Shown piece by piece: positions 13,030-29,700 of a stretch of DNA of 64,000 bases; positions within the stretch are counted from its first letter, which is position 1; each line of letters begins with the position of its first letter. This stretch comes from Collybia mongolica. Taxonomy: Eukaryota > Basidiomycota > Agaricomycetes > Agaricales > Clitocybaceae. Position numbers and translations under genes: made by a program. The notes under the pieces were generated by a model that did no database searches, had not been told where the DNA came from, and saw only the letters and a list, made by a program, of their open reading frames with translations. The DNA is taken from NCBI GenBank assembly GCA_013420905.1, contig JAAXNY010000010.1, forward strand, positions 2,108,001 through 2,172,000. The letters run 5' to 3'.

Positions 13030-16000
13030 ATGGCTACCGTGGCCACGTCCATGTATTCCGCCCACCAACATCCGTTCCTTCCCCAGTCCAATAGGGCCAC
13101 CACGTCGACGCTTTCACAGGTACAGCAACCAGCCCAGCAGCAGGAAGACCCATCGTTCCTTGAGGGGGAATTTACCACCTTACTTTGTCGCGCACTCTAC
13201 GATTACGATGCTCAGGATGCATCAGCGCTTTCATTTCGGCGAAATGATATTATAGAAGTTCTAACACAGCAGCCGTCAGGATGGTGGGATGGATTGTTGG
13301 GAGATGAGCGCGGATGGTTCCCTTCCAACTATGTGACAGTAATATCAGACGAGGAGGCTGAGCTAGCGTTCCCTGGATCTTATTTCTCAAATACTGAAGG
13401 GGCGGCGGCGGATACGCACAACGACTCATCTATGGTCGACATGTCACATGCAATTCTCAGAGGGTCCAATCAGGCTGAGAATGAGGCATGGTTGGATGGT
13501 GAAACCGTAGCGTTCAACAACGAACCGCTACAAGCGGCTCAGGTCGCCACCAACGGCTCAACCCAGTCAAGCGATTTTTGGATGCCTGAGGTCACTCCTG
13601 ATGGCCAGGTCAGAACACGTGAAACATGTCTCGAATCCAACTGAACTTATTTATGCCTAGATTTACTACGTGAATACTAAAACTGGACAACACGCCCGTG
13701 ATCTTCCACAGGAAGCGGACGAGGAAATTTCTGACAGCGAACTTGCGGGGTTAACATCTCAGTCGAGCTCTCGCTCAGGGGCGAGTGCTAGCCTGGCATT
13801 TGGACCGAGCGCCACTACGAATGAAGCAGCGAAAGGATATGAGATAGCTGGTTTTGGGGTTCCACGTCGCACTGGAACTCCTGAGCCGTGGATAAAGAAA
13901 CTGGCTGACGACGGAATGTCATATTACTATTATAACAAACACGATGGGAAGGTTTCGTGGACAAGACCCGAGGCACCCGTTGTCCCGCCCACACTCCAAA
14001 ACTCTGCTTCTGAATCATCATTGTCAAGTTCCCGATCTCGTCGTCCTAACGCTAATTCTCGCCTCAGCGTTTACTCAGATGACTCAGACATCCATCCCAT
14101 TGAGCCTTTACGCATGGCACGGGGCCAAATAAACGGAGATCCTTCATCAGCAGTGAAAGACCCACAGTTGAGGGCAGTACCGAATGAGCACACCATCTTG
14201 GAGTACAAAGCCGCGGAACGCATTGCAAGATCCCTCCAGCAGGCACTCTCGCCACCTCCACCCGAACTTGTCATAGAACTGTCAGCAGTTACGAAAGCAG
14301 CTATTCAAGCAGTTGTAAACAACATCCAATTAAACGGGTTGGCTCGTAGATCTGAAGAGGATCGTAGGATGGATGATCTTATCTTTGGCGTGGTCCTTGC
14401 AGTTCGTAACCTTCTTTATGTCTCGGCTATTCCGACCACCCAGATACCTGTGAATGTACTTCCCAGAGAGCTGCGAGATGCTGCGGCTGCGGCTGCGGCC
14501 TCCGCTGGACCATTTCCTCTCAAACCAGCGCAGAGGAAGGTTACAGCCACACTTTCCAGGCTTGTTCTCTCCGCACGGGCAATGCAATACGACTCCGGAT
14601 CTATTATGACAGATACACTGAATCGCATCGAAGTCGACGCTGAGGAGCTTGAGAGGGCCGTACTTTCTTTTGTCTTGGAAGTTCAACGAAATCAACACAC
14701 AGCACGTCCAGATGCAAGACCCTTGAAACGTTTATATGGTGTCTTTTCTCCTGCAGATATAGGATTAGGTCTCGTGGGAGCTGGAGCTGCCGGTCGCTGG
14801 AAAGGCTTTGGATGGGTATCATTGGATGATGAAAGACACTCCCCACGGCGAGTCCTTGGGCCTGAAGTTGTTATGGAAATAAACACTTCCTTGGAAGCCC
14901 TGGAGAGGCAATTTATCGACCTAGTTCGTGCTCTGCAAGTTTCAGGAGAAGGTTCAGGTCAGTTATTAAATGCTAAAACCTACGAGAATCTTATTAACAA
15001 CGGTGTATTCATTAGTCGAACAGGTCCGTCTGTATGGCCGGGCACTGATCACCCAAATATCCTCATTCCTGGTGTTTGTCTCTGACATTCATGTCGCTCG
15101 ACACGTTGATATCGACGGCGTTCGCCACGAAAATGGTTCGTCTTCTAGTGATCCCTACTCTCAGACTGTGGAGAATGCTAGGCTTCTCGTACGAACTTTG
15201 GAAACAGTAGTCCAATCGGTCTACGATGATTGCTCGATCTTTCTACTGGCCCTGCAGTCAGTTCGCGATTCTGAACTTCACGTCTATCGCCGTGAGAGGA
15301 AATATGCGTACGATCACCTCGATGCTCTTGCTTCATCATTAGGCTCCAACCTAAGGCTTGTGATGCAAACTCTCGACAGCATACTCTCTGTTGGCCACAA
15401 CCAAGCAGAGATGGCGCAGGGGGACTACAATGGTTCAATTGATTGGCGGATGTCTCAACTCAGCGTTCGTCCAATATCAGATATTGCGAGAGTGTATGAC
15501 GGTGACGATGGAGAGCTTGTTGATATGGCTTTGGCTTTCGGTGGCAAGCAGGCTACGAACTCAGGATCATCTTTTAAAACTCAGCATCGAAAACATCCCA
15601 ATGGATCCGATACAACGTTCCATAGCTCACGGGCATCTCACGATTATCATGGGTCGGGAGCGACACCTGATAATGCGCTGTTTGTGGAAGAATCAACGGA
15701 GGGAACTTTGGTGCCAGAAGCTGGAGATAGTCCATATCTTGATGATGACGATCGTAAGCTGCCGTCTCCTTCAATGGACTCAGTCTAAACCATACTATTT
15801 CAGCTTTAGTTCCGTCCAAGTCTCCTCCACGATCGGGCAAATTGCAAAGGCTCCTTGGAGACGAGTATGCGGAGAAAGTGGCTGCCGACTTGCGGCCTTG
15901 GTATCTCCGTCCAAACTACAATCCCGCAGAGATATTGATTGAGCCTGACAATTCGATACGAGGAGGCACTGTCCCTGCTCTAATCGAGCGCTTAACTGCT

Positions 16001-17526
16001 CATGAACAAACCGGTGAGTTAATGAACAGGTAACGATCATGTACACCATTCACATCCATGTCTAGCCGATCGCACCTTCACTAAAGCCTTCCTCATGACC
16101 TACAAGTCGTTCACGACGCTGGATGAATTCTTTGACCTTCTTATTGCACGGTTCAGGATACAACCCCCAGCGAATCTTACATCTAGTGAGCGTGAGGAAT
16201 GGGGAAAATTGAAGCAAAATGTCATCCAGATACGGTCAGCATTACCTTCAACTTCTACAACTCCCTGGCACACCTCACACACTTACCTCCAGAGTTTTGA
16301 ACACATTCAAAGCTATGATAGTTGACGGTGACGTCCTGGAGAAAGAAGACATGTACATTCTCGACCGCATGAAGGCCTTTGTTTCTTCACCTGAAGCTTC
16401 GCATATTGCGGCGGCAAAGCAGCTGATGATTTTGATCGATAGGGCTGTGCGTTTTGTACTTACCTTTCTCTATGAAGCTTACACTTTGTGGTTCTAGCAA
16501 CGGGGTGACGATAGCGTTAAGACCCACCCTAATAACCAAGGCGCTCCTCCACCTTCAATAATGCCTAAAACAACGAAGAAGCTCAAGTTGGGCGATATTG
16601 AGCCGCTCGAACTTGCGAGGCAGCTGACAATATTCGAAAGCCAACTTTATCAGAAAATTAAACCTATCGAGTGTCTCCAGAGGGCTCGAGAACAGAGAAC
16701 AGACAGTATGGATAATATCGCGATCGTTATCCAGACGAGCAACAGAGTATGTTATTTTACGTTCTACTTTATAGCTACCTGACTCAACTCGATCATATTA
16801 GATTGCGGATTGGGTCGCAGAGTCTGTGTTGAGTAAAGAAGACTCGCGCAAACGCGCAAATGCAGTGAAGCAGTTGATCCTTGTCGCCGATGTAAGCGCC
16901 GGATAGTACATCTCCATAACTATGACAGTGACAAACATTTTCTAGCGTTGCCGCACTCTGAATAATTTCTCTACCATGATCGCCATCACATCTGGACTCA
17001 ATACCCCTCCAATCCGTAGACTAAAGCGAACATGGGAACAGGTCAATCAACGGTGTATGGCCCAATTTGGGGCATGCGAGATGACCATCGACAGCAACAA
17101 GAATTTTACGAAATACCGTCAACTAATGGCCTCAGTCACACCTCCATGCGTTCCTTTTATTGGTTAATCTATAATTGTGCCACCCACGCCTTCGCTAATC
17201 GAAATTATCATATTACAGGCGTTTTCCTCTCAACTCTACAGTTTATTCAGGACGGTAACCCCGACTTGTTACCTGGAGGACTTATTAATTTCCGGAAGCG
17301 TCAGAAAGCTTCCGAGGTCATCAACGACATCAAGCGTTGGCAGGCTCAACCGTTCAACTTCACCCCTATCCCTGCTATTCTTAATTATATCGAGGAGTCT
17401 CTGGGTCAATTTAGTGACACGCGAGCATCAAGTGAACATTTCTGGGCTCTGAGCTTGGAAAGAGAACCTAGAGAGAGAGAGGACGAAAAGATGGCGCGGT
17501 TACTTCAGGAGAGCGGCTTCCTCTAA
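13030..17526 (+). CDS. CDC25: Cdc25-type Ras guanine-nucleotide exchange factor (SH3-WW-RasGEF_N-RasGEF)
   Basis: Activates Ras by GDP/GTP exchange, upstream of cAMP signalling in fungi. The start is ATG 13030. Domains in order: SH3 at about residues 50-115 (CRALYDYDAQDASALSFRRND, SGWWDG, GWFPSNYV); a WW domain (WIKKLADDGMSYYYYNKHDGKVSW, about residues 270-300 after one intron); a long helical middle region; RasGEF_N (FTKAFLMTYKSFTTLDEFFDLL); and the catalytic RasGEF domain (DIEPLELARQLTIFESQLYQKI, NRIADWVAESVLS, RCRTLNNFSTMIAITSGLN, PCVPFIGVFLSTLQFI). It ends LLQESGFL with TAA. About ten short introns; the protein is about 1.25 thousand residues. The SH3 plus WW plus RasGEF layout is the one known from basidiomycete Cdc25 proteins. 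It looks complete. Confidence 0.92.
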
Positions 17527-18203
17527 CCCCTTCATATATGTTTATTCTTCGGGACAGTGACCATGTATGATTCATAAGTACTGGTATTGCTTATGCTGCA
17601 ATGTACTACTAGTAGATTGTTGATTTTCTAATGGATAAATCGAATAGACACCACAAAAATCATGACCAATGTTACAGACACATTATATCACGTTCACCGG
17701 TTTACCCGTCACATTCTGTGACGTTCCGCAATTATACAAGTTCGAGTTCATCTAAACCCAGGGGAGTCCCACCGGAAAATTCCGAGCCCTCACTTCTGCC
17801 AAGTTTCGCCCATCATTATGTTCGGGGTCCTTTCCTCATTGGGCAGGTGCCATCAGTCCCACCTGATAAGAGACAATCTCCCTTGTCGACTTCCCTTGCC
17901 AACTTCTTGTCCAATCACATCACCACAGTAGAAGGAATAGCACTCGGACTTTGGTGAAAGGAATACCACAAATGGGCGAGATCAGTATGGTTGGCCGCAG
18001 AGCGATGCGGTTGATGCGGTGGGCGCAGGTGGTTATTATGGACTTCGTAGGAAATGCACAGGCTCAGGAATTTTGGAAGGGTCTACCTCATCAAGACAGC
18101 CTACCTTGTAAACAGTTGCATATAGTTAGTCAGAATACAGTACGTCGAACTTATATCTAAATACTTGTACTAGTTATCTATAAAATAGTGAGCGATTGGC
18201 GAT
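17527..18203. other. Intergenic region between RasGEF and DAD1
   Basis: Contains only short ORFs without known domains. Its notable content is the left arm of an imperfect inverted repeat (see the repeat entries at 17760-17862 and 18204-18307). The rest is A/T-rich and featureless to my eye. Confidence 0.4.
17760..17862 (+). repeat. Left arm of a ~103-bp imperfect inverted repeat upstream of DAD1
   Basis: Its reverse complement matches 18204-18307 at roughly four bases in five, including the long blocks CATTGGGCAGGTGCCATCAG and CACCGGAA. The arms are 341 bp apart. No transposase or target duplication was found. Confidence 0.75.
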
Positions 18204-18307
18204 GTGGGACTGATGGCACCTGCCCAATGAGGCAAGGACCCCGAGCGTAACGATGAACGAAACTTGAGAGAAGTGAAGGCGTCAGAATCTTCCGGTGGTA
18301 CTCCCCT
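18204..18307 (-). repeat. Right arm of the inverted repeat, forming the DAD1 upstream region
   Basis: Partner of the arm at 17760-17862. Its inner end lies 14 bp from the DAD1 start codon, so the repeat overlaps the likely promoter or 5' leader. It may be a foldback/MITE relic or an inverted duplication of the promoter. Confidence 0.75.
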
Positions 18308-18321
18308 GTCTAAACCCCACC

Positions 18322-18666
18322 ATGTCGCAAGTCAATGAGGATTCGAGTTTTTTTGAGAAAGAACGCGACAAACTATCACGCGAAATCACTATAGTATGTA
18401 CACAAGGCCAATCGGTTTTGATGGAAACCTGATTCATTGAATAGGGTTTCGAGGACCTACTTTCATCGACGAACGTATTGAATCGCAAATTAGAAGAGGT
18501 TTTGGGAATGACGAAGGAATACGACACCATTGCTGCACTGTGGCAGAGCTTTTATCAACTCATGCGGGGTCCCACAACAGATGATAAAGATGGAGAAGAA
18601 CCTCCCACGGGTCTGCCAGGAACTGGAGGGCATATTGTTTCGATGAAGCAGAGCCAAGGCGCATGA
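18322..18666 (+). CDS. DAD1: DASH/DAM1 complex subunit Dad1
   Basis: Small kinetochore protein of the fungal Dam1/DASH ring, which couples kinetochores to spindle microtubules. Exon 1 is 18322-18393 (MSQVNEDSSFFEKERDKLSR...), the intron 18394-18444 (GTATGT...ATAG), and exon 2 18445-18666 (GFEDLLSSTNVLNRKLEEV, then GMTKEYDTIAALWQSFYQLM), giving 97 residues. The [FE]ERD block, the NVLNRKLEE helix and the KE[YF]..[IV]A.LW..FY motif are the Dad1 signature; the length fits too. Tail-to-tail with PKC1 (gap 149 bp). The upstream region is taken up by one arm of an inverted repeat. Confidence 0.85.
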
Positions 18667-18815
18667 AGAAAGGAGGAGTGAAATAATTTTACGAGAGCTG
18701 AGCACGAACACAGATATCCGAATACATGATAATGGCACAGTCACAACAATTAAGGTATGTACGGATCCATCTGTGTAGAAGCCAAAGCGATAATCATCAA
18801 AATCAACTTTACATG

Positions 18816-22777
<3,962 letters not shown>

Positions 22778-23995
22778 GTCCTTTGCCCGCAGGAAGAGCC
22801 CCTGCAAAACGATATGTGGAGATGGTTGAGAACAGACAGGAAATATACAGATATCTGAGATCAGAATCGGCGAAGGCTGTTACAATTGGGGCTGTGGTAC
22901 GACAATAATATTACTTATTTATTATTTACTCCTATCAGTGTTTGGACTTATCCTAGAACTTATCCGTTTTTTCTGAAGACTATCACCCAACAAAATTCTG
23001 GTATACGTTTCCATGCCCTCCTTTTCCTGCAGGTCCAAGTTACGAGCAGTCTCTGACCATTATGCCCTGAATCTTGATGCCCGACATCGCCTGGTTGTGG
23101 GTTTACCGTCTCACACACTATACCCAATGAATTCAACACGTATACCTGAATGCGTTGATGTTCGGTTGTTCTCAAATCTTGTTGTAACGCTCTCTGGGAT
23201 GGTTGACGGTTGCAAAGTTCCTGCAGCTGAGATTATCGCGTCATCCTTGGCTCAGCATTTCGTGGATTATCTTCAGATGGTGAACAGACCGTACCACCAG
23301 TAATCTATGATCACTAACACCACTACACATAGAACGCGAGTAGCTTGGGCCTGAATACGATTTCAGAAATGTGGATTGATGATAATGATGGACTATTAAA
23401 GCGTACGATTTCCCATCCTGAATGTCGCAACTGCTGATGAGAACAATCGTAACTAGTGATGTTGACATCATCGCGTCATTATCCATTGAAGCCTGAACTA
23501 CTCCCTGTTCATGTGCTATTGGTCGGGTTGGACTTATGCTATTCCTGGAGAACTTCCACTTCCTCAGTGGCGAATGCACAGCCCCAGTGGGAGAGTCATC
23601 CCTTTTCCCAACATCTATCTTTACCGTTTCGTACCGTTCTCGACGATGCCGTTGAGCGGTTTGTCACCTGGCAGCTCGTCAAGTAGGCTAAAACTTCCTC
23701 TAATCTATCTCCTCGGATGCTTAACATCGCTTCTTAGACGCTACCCCCTCATATTTGGGCAGTGGTGTCAGGTGACACACTTTCTTTACGAGTTTACTGA
23801 ACATTGACAAACATTCTTGCCAGCAACTCGATACAGAGGCTTCCTTCTTCCCATCCATCTTCTCTTCGGTTCTCACCATCATCAAAAGATCACCCAACCC
23901 AGTGTTTCGTGCCAAATGCCAGCGCCTTATCAAGGTTTCCTCCATCAAGCGTGTTACCGTCTTTGCAGCGTCGATCTCTGATTTATATATAGGAC
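22778..23995. other. Intergenic region upstream of PKC1 and of the acidic orphan
   Basis: About 1.2 kb of divergent upstream sequence. Several short ORFs on both strands (for example 23013-23303 plus) lack recognisable domains. A TATATATAG stretch lies just before the ATG at 23996. It could hold non-coding 5' exons of PKC1; nothing else is seen. Confidence 0.35.
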
Positions 23996-25361
23996 ATGCG
24001 GCGCCGCCATACAACGACATCATCGGAAGCTTTGTCGAGGCTGGCAGACTATATCCGAGACATTCCTGAAGGGGACATCCCCTCCATACAAGTTAGACGG
24101 CCTTCATTGAAGGATGAAGACATCTTATGGCTGGCTATGGAAAGAGTGTATCGAGATGGCATGCGTCGCCGACAGTTTAAGGTTTGCGTTCGACATTGGT
24201 GTTCTTCGTATCAGTATTTTGGCTACAAAGGCTGATAACAGCCCTTAGGGTTTGGTGGGTCCTCTCACAGCCGATCGCGCCGATGACGAAGACCTTTCCC
24301 TGGATCATACGCTCCTTTCACAACACCCGACAGCGTCCGATGAGCAGCTCTTATGGGACGATCCTTCGGCGAAGTCACTTGCATATGCTTGGATAGGTCC
24401 CTCCTTTTTTGGAGACTCTTCGTTATACAACCTACCACGTCTGGATATCGATATGGAGCTCGATCGCTACAACCAAATACCCCTGGAAGATGGTTTTTTG
24501 AGCAACCCTCATGAATTGCCTTTCGAGTCTGGGGACGATCATGGCTCAACTATGAACGGTAATAACCGCATTCAAGTATCTATATATGATGATCTTCAGG
24601 GCGACGAATGCGTCATTCCTCCGGTTATGTTTGATATCTCGGATGATGACCTTTTCGACCCCTTTGAACTCAATTTCCAGACAAGCTGTCCAGATGCCGA
24701 ACAAGATGAGTTCGCGGAGTCAGGAATTCAACACTTCTTTCATGATCACGTTTTCAGCCAAGCAGACGGATACGAACAGAACTCTGAGGTCTTGGCCGGA
24801 CATGGGACGGGATCTTTGCCACATGCTGGGGTATTGCCGCAATCTCAGGTTTCTACGGCATCGGCGGAGCCTGTATCACATCAAGAAGGCGACATTTTCA
24901 TTTCGCAAGAAAGCGATGTCCTGGCTCTAAAACAACCCCAATCAACTCTATGGTCCAAAATTTGCGAGGAAAGCCCGCACATACCGCCCCGATTTCCCAT
25001 CGACGCGGCCTTGTATGATTTTATTGATGTCGATGTGGACCTTGGTATATTTTCCGACTCAGAATCTGCCTCTGAATATTACCATGATCTCGAGAAATTT
25101 GACGACAACCGGGGAGACCTGGTGCCTGCCGGCCTTGTTTTTCCAGGAGAAGACCATTCCCACCCCACTGCCACCCTTCGGGTCACATGTCCTTCTGAAA
25201 TATATCAGCTGCAGTACCAAGAGGATGGCGAAGATGAAGAATCAAGGCTTGAAAAGGGCTTCAAGAGTACCCTAGATTGGGGAGTAAGTGCGGGTAGAGG
25301 CAAGACGGCTCATCCAATAGAAGATTGGGGTGAGGATGTTTTACTCGTGATGGACTTTTAA
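23996..25361 (+). CDS. Acidic orphan protein, function unknown
   Basis: I do not recognise this protein. Exon 1 (23996-24181) encodes a basic, partly helical start (MRRRHTTTSSEALSRLADYI, EDILWLAMERVYRDGMRRRQ). The intron is 24182-24248 (GTTTGC...CTTAG). Exon 2 is a single open frame of 370 codons with a strongly acidic, Asp/Glu/Ser-rich composition (DIDMELDRYNQIPLEDG, FDISDDDLFDPFELNF, DVDVDLGIFSDSESASEYYH). It ends LLVMDF with TAA at 25361. No signal peptide, membrane segment or zinc-binding motif is visible. The long open frame and a spliceable intron make it a credible gene. The acidic, disordered character would suit a nuclear or regulatory protein, but that is a guess. Confidence 0.65.
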
Positions 25362-25660
25362 AGCTCCACCACTCCTCGACCCGTTCCTACAAATATACAA
25401 TCGTTACCTAGAAACTGCAATAGCGCTCCATGTCTCCAATGAAATTGAATAATTGTTGCTTTCGTGACAACAAGCCCTGTCCAATGCCAAAAGTGGGGCG
25501 ATGATTTCAACTCCGATTCAACTCCGTAGATGTGCCAAGGGGCTGGCGTCTTGATAAAAATACATTTTAGTCGTTACAAAGTCATCATAGCTCACAGCGT
25601 GCCCTCTACCCATATCCTCCAGTGGCTCGCCCCCCTCTCCCCGCTCATTTCGTGGCCATC

Positions 25661-26242
25661 ATGCTTCCCGCTCAGCGTAATAAGGTCGATCTTAGCGTAA
25701 GTTTCCTTTCCCCCCGAGCTGGGCCCAGTGTACGTCAGTCACATGGCAGATCCTGATGATATCGATTCGTCTGCAGAAGCTATCTCTGCAGGAGCAGCAG
25801 CTCTTCGCCAAGTATGGTAAGCTTCCAACGCATAAGAATGTTCTTATGAAGATGCAAAAAGTACGTGCTACCTCGTGTCTTGGTCGTCAGCGCCTCATGT
25901 TTTTGGCAGGAACGCAAATACTTTGACTCTGGCGATTACGCACTTTCAAAGGCAGGTGTGGCGCCACAGAACACCGTCGGTACCGCGATCCCCAATCCAG
26001 AGAAGTCTGTATCACTCGATTCATATGTCATTTGCTTGCATGGCTTAAACTCTTGTTCCAGCATTCCTCATGCGTCGTCTCCTGGTAACGGTCATGGCAA
26101 TGGTCATCAAAGTTTGTCCGTATCACCGACCAATCCGACCAGCCCAGTGAACAAAGAAAGTGGTCTTGCAAACGACATTAACAGTAACGTCCCCACTGAC
26201 GACCAACCCGAACCCCGAGTCGAATCAATAACCACCGATTAA
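25661..26242 (+). CDS. IGO1: Endosulfine / Igo1-type PP2A-B55 inhibitor
   Basis: Small phosphoprotein of the ENSA/ARPP-19/Igo family. Once phosphorylated on the Ser of its core motif by a Greatwall/Rim15-type kinase it inhibits PP2A-B55, controlling mitotic or quiescence entry. Exon 1 is 25661-25696 (MLPAQRNKVDLS). A second exon follows a GTAAGT intron (KLSLQEQQLFAKYGKLPTHK, NVLMKMQK). After a GTACGT intron comes ERKYFDSGDYALSKAG, which holds the invariant FDSGDY with its Ser. A 57-nt stretch after PNPEK may be read through or spliced, since both keep frame. The tail is Ser/Asn/Pro-rich and ends at TAA 26240-26242. Length and motif fit the family well. Confidence 0.88.
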
Positions 26243-26789
26243 TTGGGATATACACTGCTTCCACAGCATCCAACTGCTGTGGCCATAAACCATATATCAT
26301 ACTCTACGCTCTATGGTCGGTTCAACCACAGATCGTCCATCTTATTTGATGATTTCACCTCCTCGCGTCCGCATCGTACCGATTTCGCTTTGATTACCAG
26401 CGACATAGCATCCATCTCTCCGGCCACTATTATACGTTTATGCCATCTCTTGGAATCTGCATGTGTATTATTACAATGTCATCTTGGGCCTCAGGTATCG
26501 ACGTAGTTGTGGGCATGGGCGGCGTAGGCGGTGCTTATAGCTACTTTATTTAGGCCGTACGTATATTCGCTCTTCGAATTCAGTTGGAGGCCCTGCAACC
26601 TGATTCCGCCTTGAATAAGCTGCGCATTGTGTTGGAGGTTTCAGAAATGGGTGAGTCAAGGTGGGAATTATGAGGCTGAGGTAAGCCTGACTAAGATTTG
26701 TCATAATTTTATGTAATCACAAGCTCATGGCCTGTGGCTATGCCACGGCACTGCTATTCTCACCCATGGCTCCACCACAGAACCTTTAC
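26243..26789. other. Intergenic region between endosulfine and the transposon island
   Basis: 3' region of the endosulfine gene. No conserved coding pattern is seen. CpG content here still looks normal for the host genes, unlike the sequence that follows. Confidence 0.4.
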
Positions 26790-29700
26790 ACAGTTGCGGG
26801 CAAACAAACACGGTAAGTTTGTTATCCCAGGAACGAAAAGTTCTGGAGCAAAACGGACTCCAGAAATGGACTCAGCGGGCCAAAATACGTCCAAAAACAC
26901 CTTCTTTATATTTTTCCCACGACTTTTTGGGGGTGGCCAAATTTTTCGGGTCAGGTTTTCAAACATTTAGGGCACGTGACTACCGTTAAGAACTGCTTCA
27001 AGCGACATCATGGCCTGGTTAGAGACCTGTCGGTGTTGGGACTGCTTCCTGATGGCCCACGCAGCAGCATCACCAGTAAGTCCTTTCCGGTATGCACTCA
27101 TGTAATGCCAGGACCGATTGATAAAGCATTGAATTACGTCCGGGGGGCGGGCATTGAGATACCTAACAGCAACTTCTTTTGCCTCAGCAAAGTTCTGTTT
27201 CGGTACCTCACAATATCAATATTTAACCCAACCCCAGTACTGTACAGTTATTGAGAATGTGAAAGTTGACAGTAAATGAGATCACCACACACCATCTCGA
27301 TAGGATTGAGTTCACAGTGAAATTTCGGCAAGAAAATACATTCATGCCCTGAATTCTTGATTAGTGTCTCGAGCATAGATACCTGGTTTGAAAGGTCTGC
27401 TTGTTTACTGAGCAGGCACATCATGCAACAATCAGTATTCTCAAAGGGGCATACTGGTGCACACTTGGTGCGCATGCCCCTGACATCAAAGCCACGTTTG
27501 GTAAGGACACATTCCAAGCCTTTTGGCCATCCATCAGGGAGCACCATCTTTTGTTGCATCCCTCAACATGCAGGAAATGGATTTGAGTCAGGGACAACAG
27601 TGTCCCATTGTACTCATTGTTTTCCACCATCTGACTTGTTCATCTTGGAGGCTTTGAGTGCATCAGGTCCAAGTGATGCATGAGCTGAGGATTGATCAAA
27701 GATAAAGAGCGCGACACAATTTGGGTGGGCTCTCTCAAAGACCTGAATGGCGTGTTTGACTTGTGTGAGCAATTGGTCTGTGTCCCACCAAGGATCACCA
27801 TTTGACCCTGGGTAGATGATCTTTCAAGCCTCATCAACAATGTTTCCATCCTTGTCATGAAGAACCAAACTGCCTGTTAGTGGGTTGATGAACTCGGAGA
27901 CATAAATGAGACAACCACACCCTTTCTTCTGCAATATCCTTTGCCCTGGTCCAAGCCATGCCATTGCTTTGTAATCATTAACCATGAGGCAGCTCTCATC
28001 ATGAAACAACGGGACAATCTCCTTTTTGCCATCACTCAGTGTTGGTGGAACCTTCCTGAGTTCAGCTCCCTCAAAATGCATCATCTGTGCTTCAAACTTT
28101 GCCATCGCAGGAAGAAAAACCTCATTGCAATACTTCATGACATCCTCCCATTCATGACCATCCATGTATACACCTTTCTTGAGTGCTTTCAGCTGCCATC
28201 CCAACTTCAGAAGCCATCTTCTTGCAGTGTGCTCGCATAACGGCTGATTCATGATAATGTTGATAACTGGAAGGATTTTGTTATTCAGCACATGTTGAAA
28301 ACGGTGAGGAGTGACTTTGCCAACTTTCTGTGCAATGGGCCATCCCCACACAGCTGCTTTGACATGCTCATCAAGCAAGAGGCTTTGACACATCTTCTCA
28401 CCACCACACTTCTCACTTGGCAACTGTTCAAAGATTTGATAGTGCTGTGCAAGTGCCCAAACCTTCCTGGCATAATACTTTCCCTCACCTTTGTGCCATT
28501 GAGTTGCAATCTGAAGACTAGCCTCAGTCTTTGAAAATCTTTTCAATCGGAGAGTCACAAAGTTTTGCAAGATGAGCAGTTGGTTTAGTTGAGACAATGG
28601 TAAGGTTTTTGAGCCCTTCTGCAGATCCTCTTTGATCTGCTGTTGTAAATCTTCCCAGCTCCGGATTTTGATGCCTGCCTGGATACATTCATCAAGGTCA
28701 TCCTTCCAGCCATGCCCCTTGCTGTTTTTGTCTTCCCCATCTAACAGAATCATCACCTTGATGCTTTCTTCACAGATTTGGGGGGGTATCTCAATTTCAA
28801 TAGTCTCCTTGCAGATTCAGGTTGGTATCTCAACCTCGACACTCTCTTTCCTGATGGCAGTTTGAACTGCCTTGACATTGCTTGGATGACAACTCTCATC
28901 TTCCTGGCCCTGAACCCCCACATTGTTGTTTTCCTTATGGATTCTGGGCACTGGCTCAACCTCAAACATCCCCTCAAAGGTGGCAGCTGAATTCACCATT
29001 TCCACCACACCAATCCCAACATCCATGCCCATTTTGCAGTCCATCACAGAATCAGGGGAACCCTTGGGCATGTGGGCTCTGGGTGTGTGACTAATGGAGA
29101 ATCAAAAGCCATCAAGACTGGCCTGATTATGGTTGGCATTGCAATGGCGGTGCTGGGTGTGTTTAGATTTGCTCATCACGTCAGGTCCCTTCATATATTC
29201 CTTCAGTTGTTCTGTATCACATAGGGTCAGCTCCTACTGACAAGCACTCATCTGCATGAACACAAACCAATCTTGCACTTCTTTTTCTTCAGTCGAGGTG
29301 GCAGCTAATCCTCATTAGAGGGATTGTCTCCCTCCTCCACCACTAACAGGTACATTCTTTCCTGCAGCTCCTTGTCATCCCAGTCTCTGGAATTGGACAG
29401 CTCTTCAAGGTCTGGCTCAGATTCCATCCCATCATCATCATTAATGAGAGGTCTCATGCTGTCAAAGTAGATGCCCAAATCTGCTTCCAGGTTGTCATGT
29501 GGATTTGATTCAGTCAGGACAGGGTTACTTGTTGGGGGTTCTTCATTTGGCAGGTGTGGTTTGGCTGTCTGGTCATGCTGGTTCCAAAGCCCTGTCATAT
29601 TTTGTGCATGTTTTGAGGGCCGACCACAAGCCATAGTGCGCACAGGTGGTTGGCAGGAATTGATGGTGGGGAATTGTTGAATTTTTCCTCGCCTCAAATC

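Noticed and set aside
23013..23303. 96-codon ORF upstream of PKC1
   Set aside because: No domain, no neighbouring exons with matching phase, and composition like random frame; more likely upstream non-coding sequence.
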